Part shown: in pieces, positions 63,836-64,000 of the stretch
Layout: every line of letters begins with the position of its first letter
Numbering within the stretch: position 1 is the first letter of the stretch
Source: Cristatella mucedo
Taxonomy: Eukaryota > Bryozoa > Phylactolaemata > Cristatellidae
Reading direction: 5' to 3'
Assembly (NCBI GenBank): GCA_009760855.2
Contig: WPIO01000015.1
Span: forward strand, 5,323,501 to 5,387,500
Length of the DNA: 64,000 nucleotides
Program-made: the position numbers and the translations under genes
Notes under the pieces: model-generated
Seen by the model: the letters and a program-made list of their open reading frames with translations, nothing else
Told to the model about the DNA's origin: nothing
The model's database searches: none

Positions 63836-64000
63836 ATTGTCCATTTCTAGTTTCGGAGTCGTGCACAAAAACCGTGACGCAGTTCATGTCCATTCAGGTG
63901 TCCGTAACCCGAATTTTTTTCTTTAAGCCAGCCGACCGTAGGCCAGAACCATTTTCTAATAGATCGTAGCTAGACAAATACGTCACGATAGAACATACTC

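Overview
The window is animal genomic DNA. It has GT-AG introns, conserved metazoan proteins split over many short exons, tRNA-derived SINEs, L2-clade LINEs and long microsatellites. Lanosterol synthase is present, a gene absent from arthropods, nematodes and flatworms. An alpha-type nicotinic receptor is also present. Together these point to a non-ecdysozoan invertebrate (cnidarian, mollusc, annelid, deuterostome or similar). I cannot name the species.

Three host genes are well supported. (1) The last six coding exons of lanosterol synthase lie on the + strand at 1839-7095; the 5' part lies upstream of the window. (2) A LanC-like protein (LANCL family) lies on the + strand. Eight contiguous coding exons run from 31726 to 45456, and only the extreme N-terminal exon was not found. 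(3) A nicotinic acetylcholine receptor alpha-type subunit lies on the - strand at 58007-47688, in five exons plus a possible signal-peptide exon at 58242-58183. LANCL and the receptor are convergent, with about 2.2 kb between their stop codons. A further possible 3' exon (59237-59518, +), a coding-like ORF (54970-55266, +) and a coding-like piece (14272-14575, -) could not be assigned.

The rest is intronic and intergenic DNA dominated by repeats. One L2-clade LINE copy (about 18648-21045) keeps a 741-residue open frame with an intact reverse transcriptase, and a near-identical 5'-truncated copy lies at 30204-30620. About twenty older L2 fragments are scattered on both strands. Two tRNA-derived SINE families are visible. 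SINE-A has its own tail. SINE-B ends in a sequence that closely matches the 3' hairpin of the L2 element, which suggests that the two share retrotransposition machinery. A second LINE-like family is represented by two diverged copies (5455-5990 and 44395-44720).

Layout: 0-7 kb, lanosterol synthase 3' exons. 7-31 kb, intergenic, with an old segmental duplication (about 9.23-13.05 kb against 15.40-18.65 kb), the best L2 copy, a GC/CpG-rich island (23.24-23.79 kb) and AT microsatellites. 31.7-45.5 kb, LANCL. 47.7-58.3 kb, nicotinic receptor. 58.3-64 kb, sparse DNA with SINE fragments. Exon coordinates come from matching reading phase across canonical splice sites by eye; no alignment software or transcript data were available.
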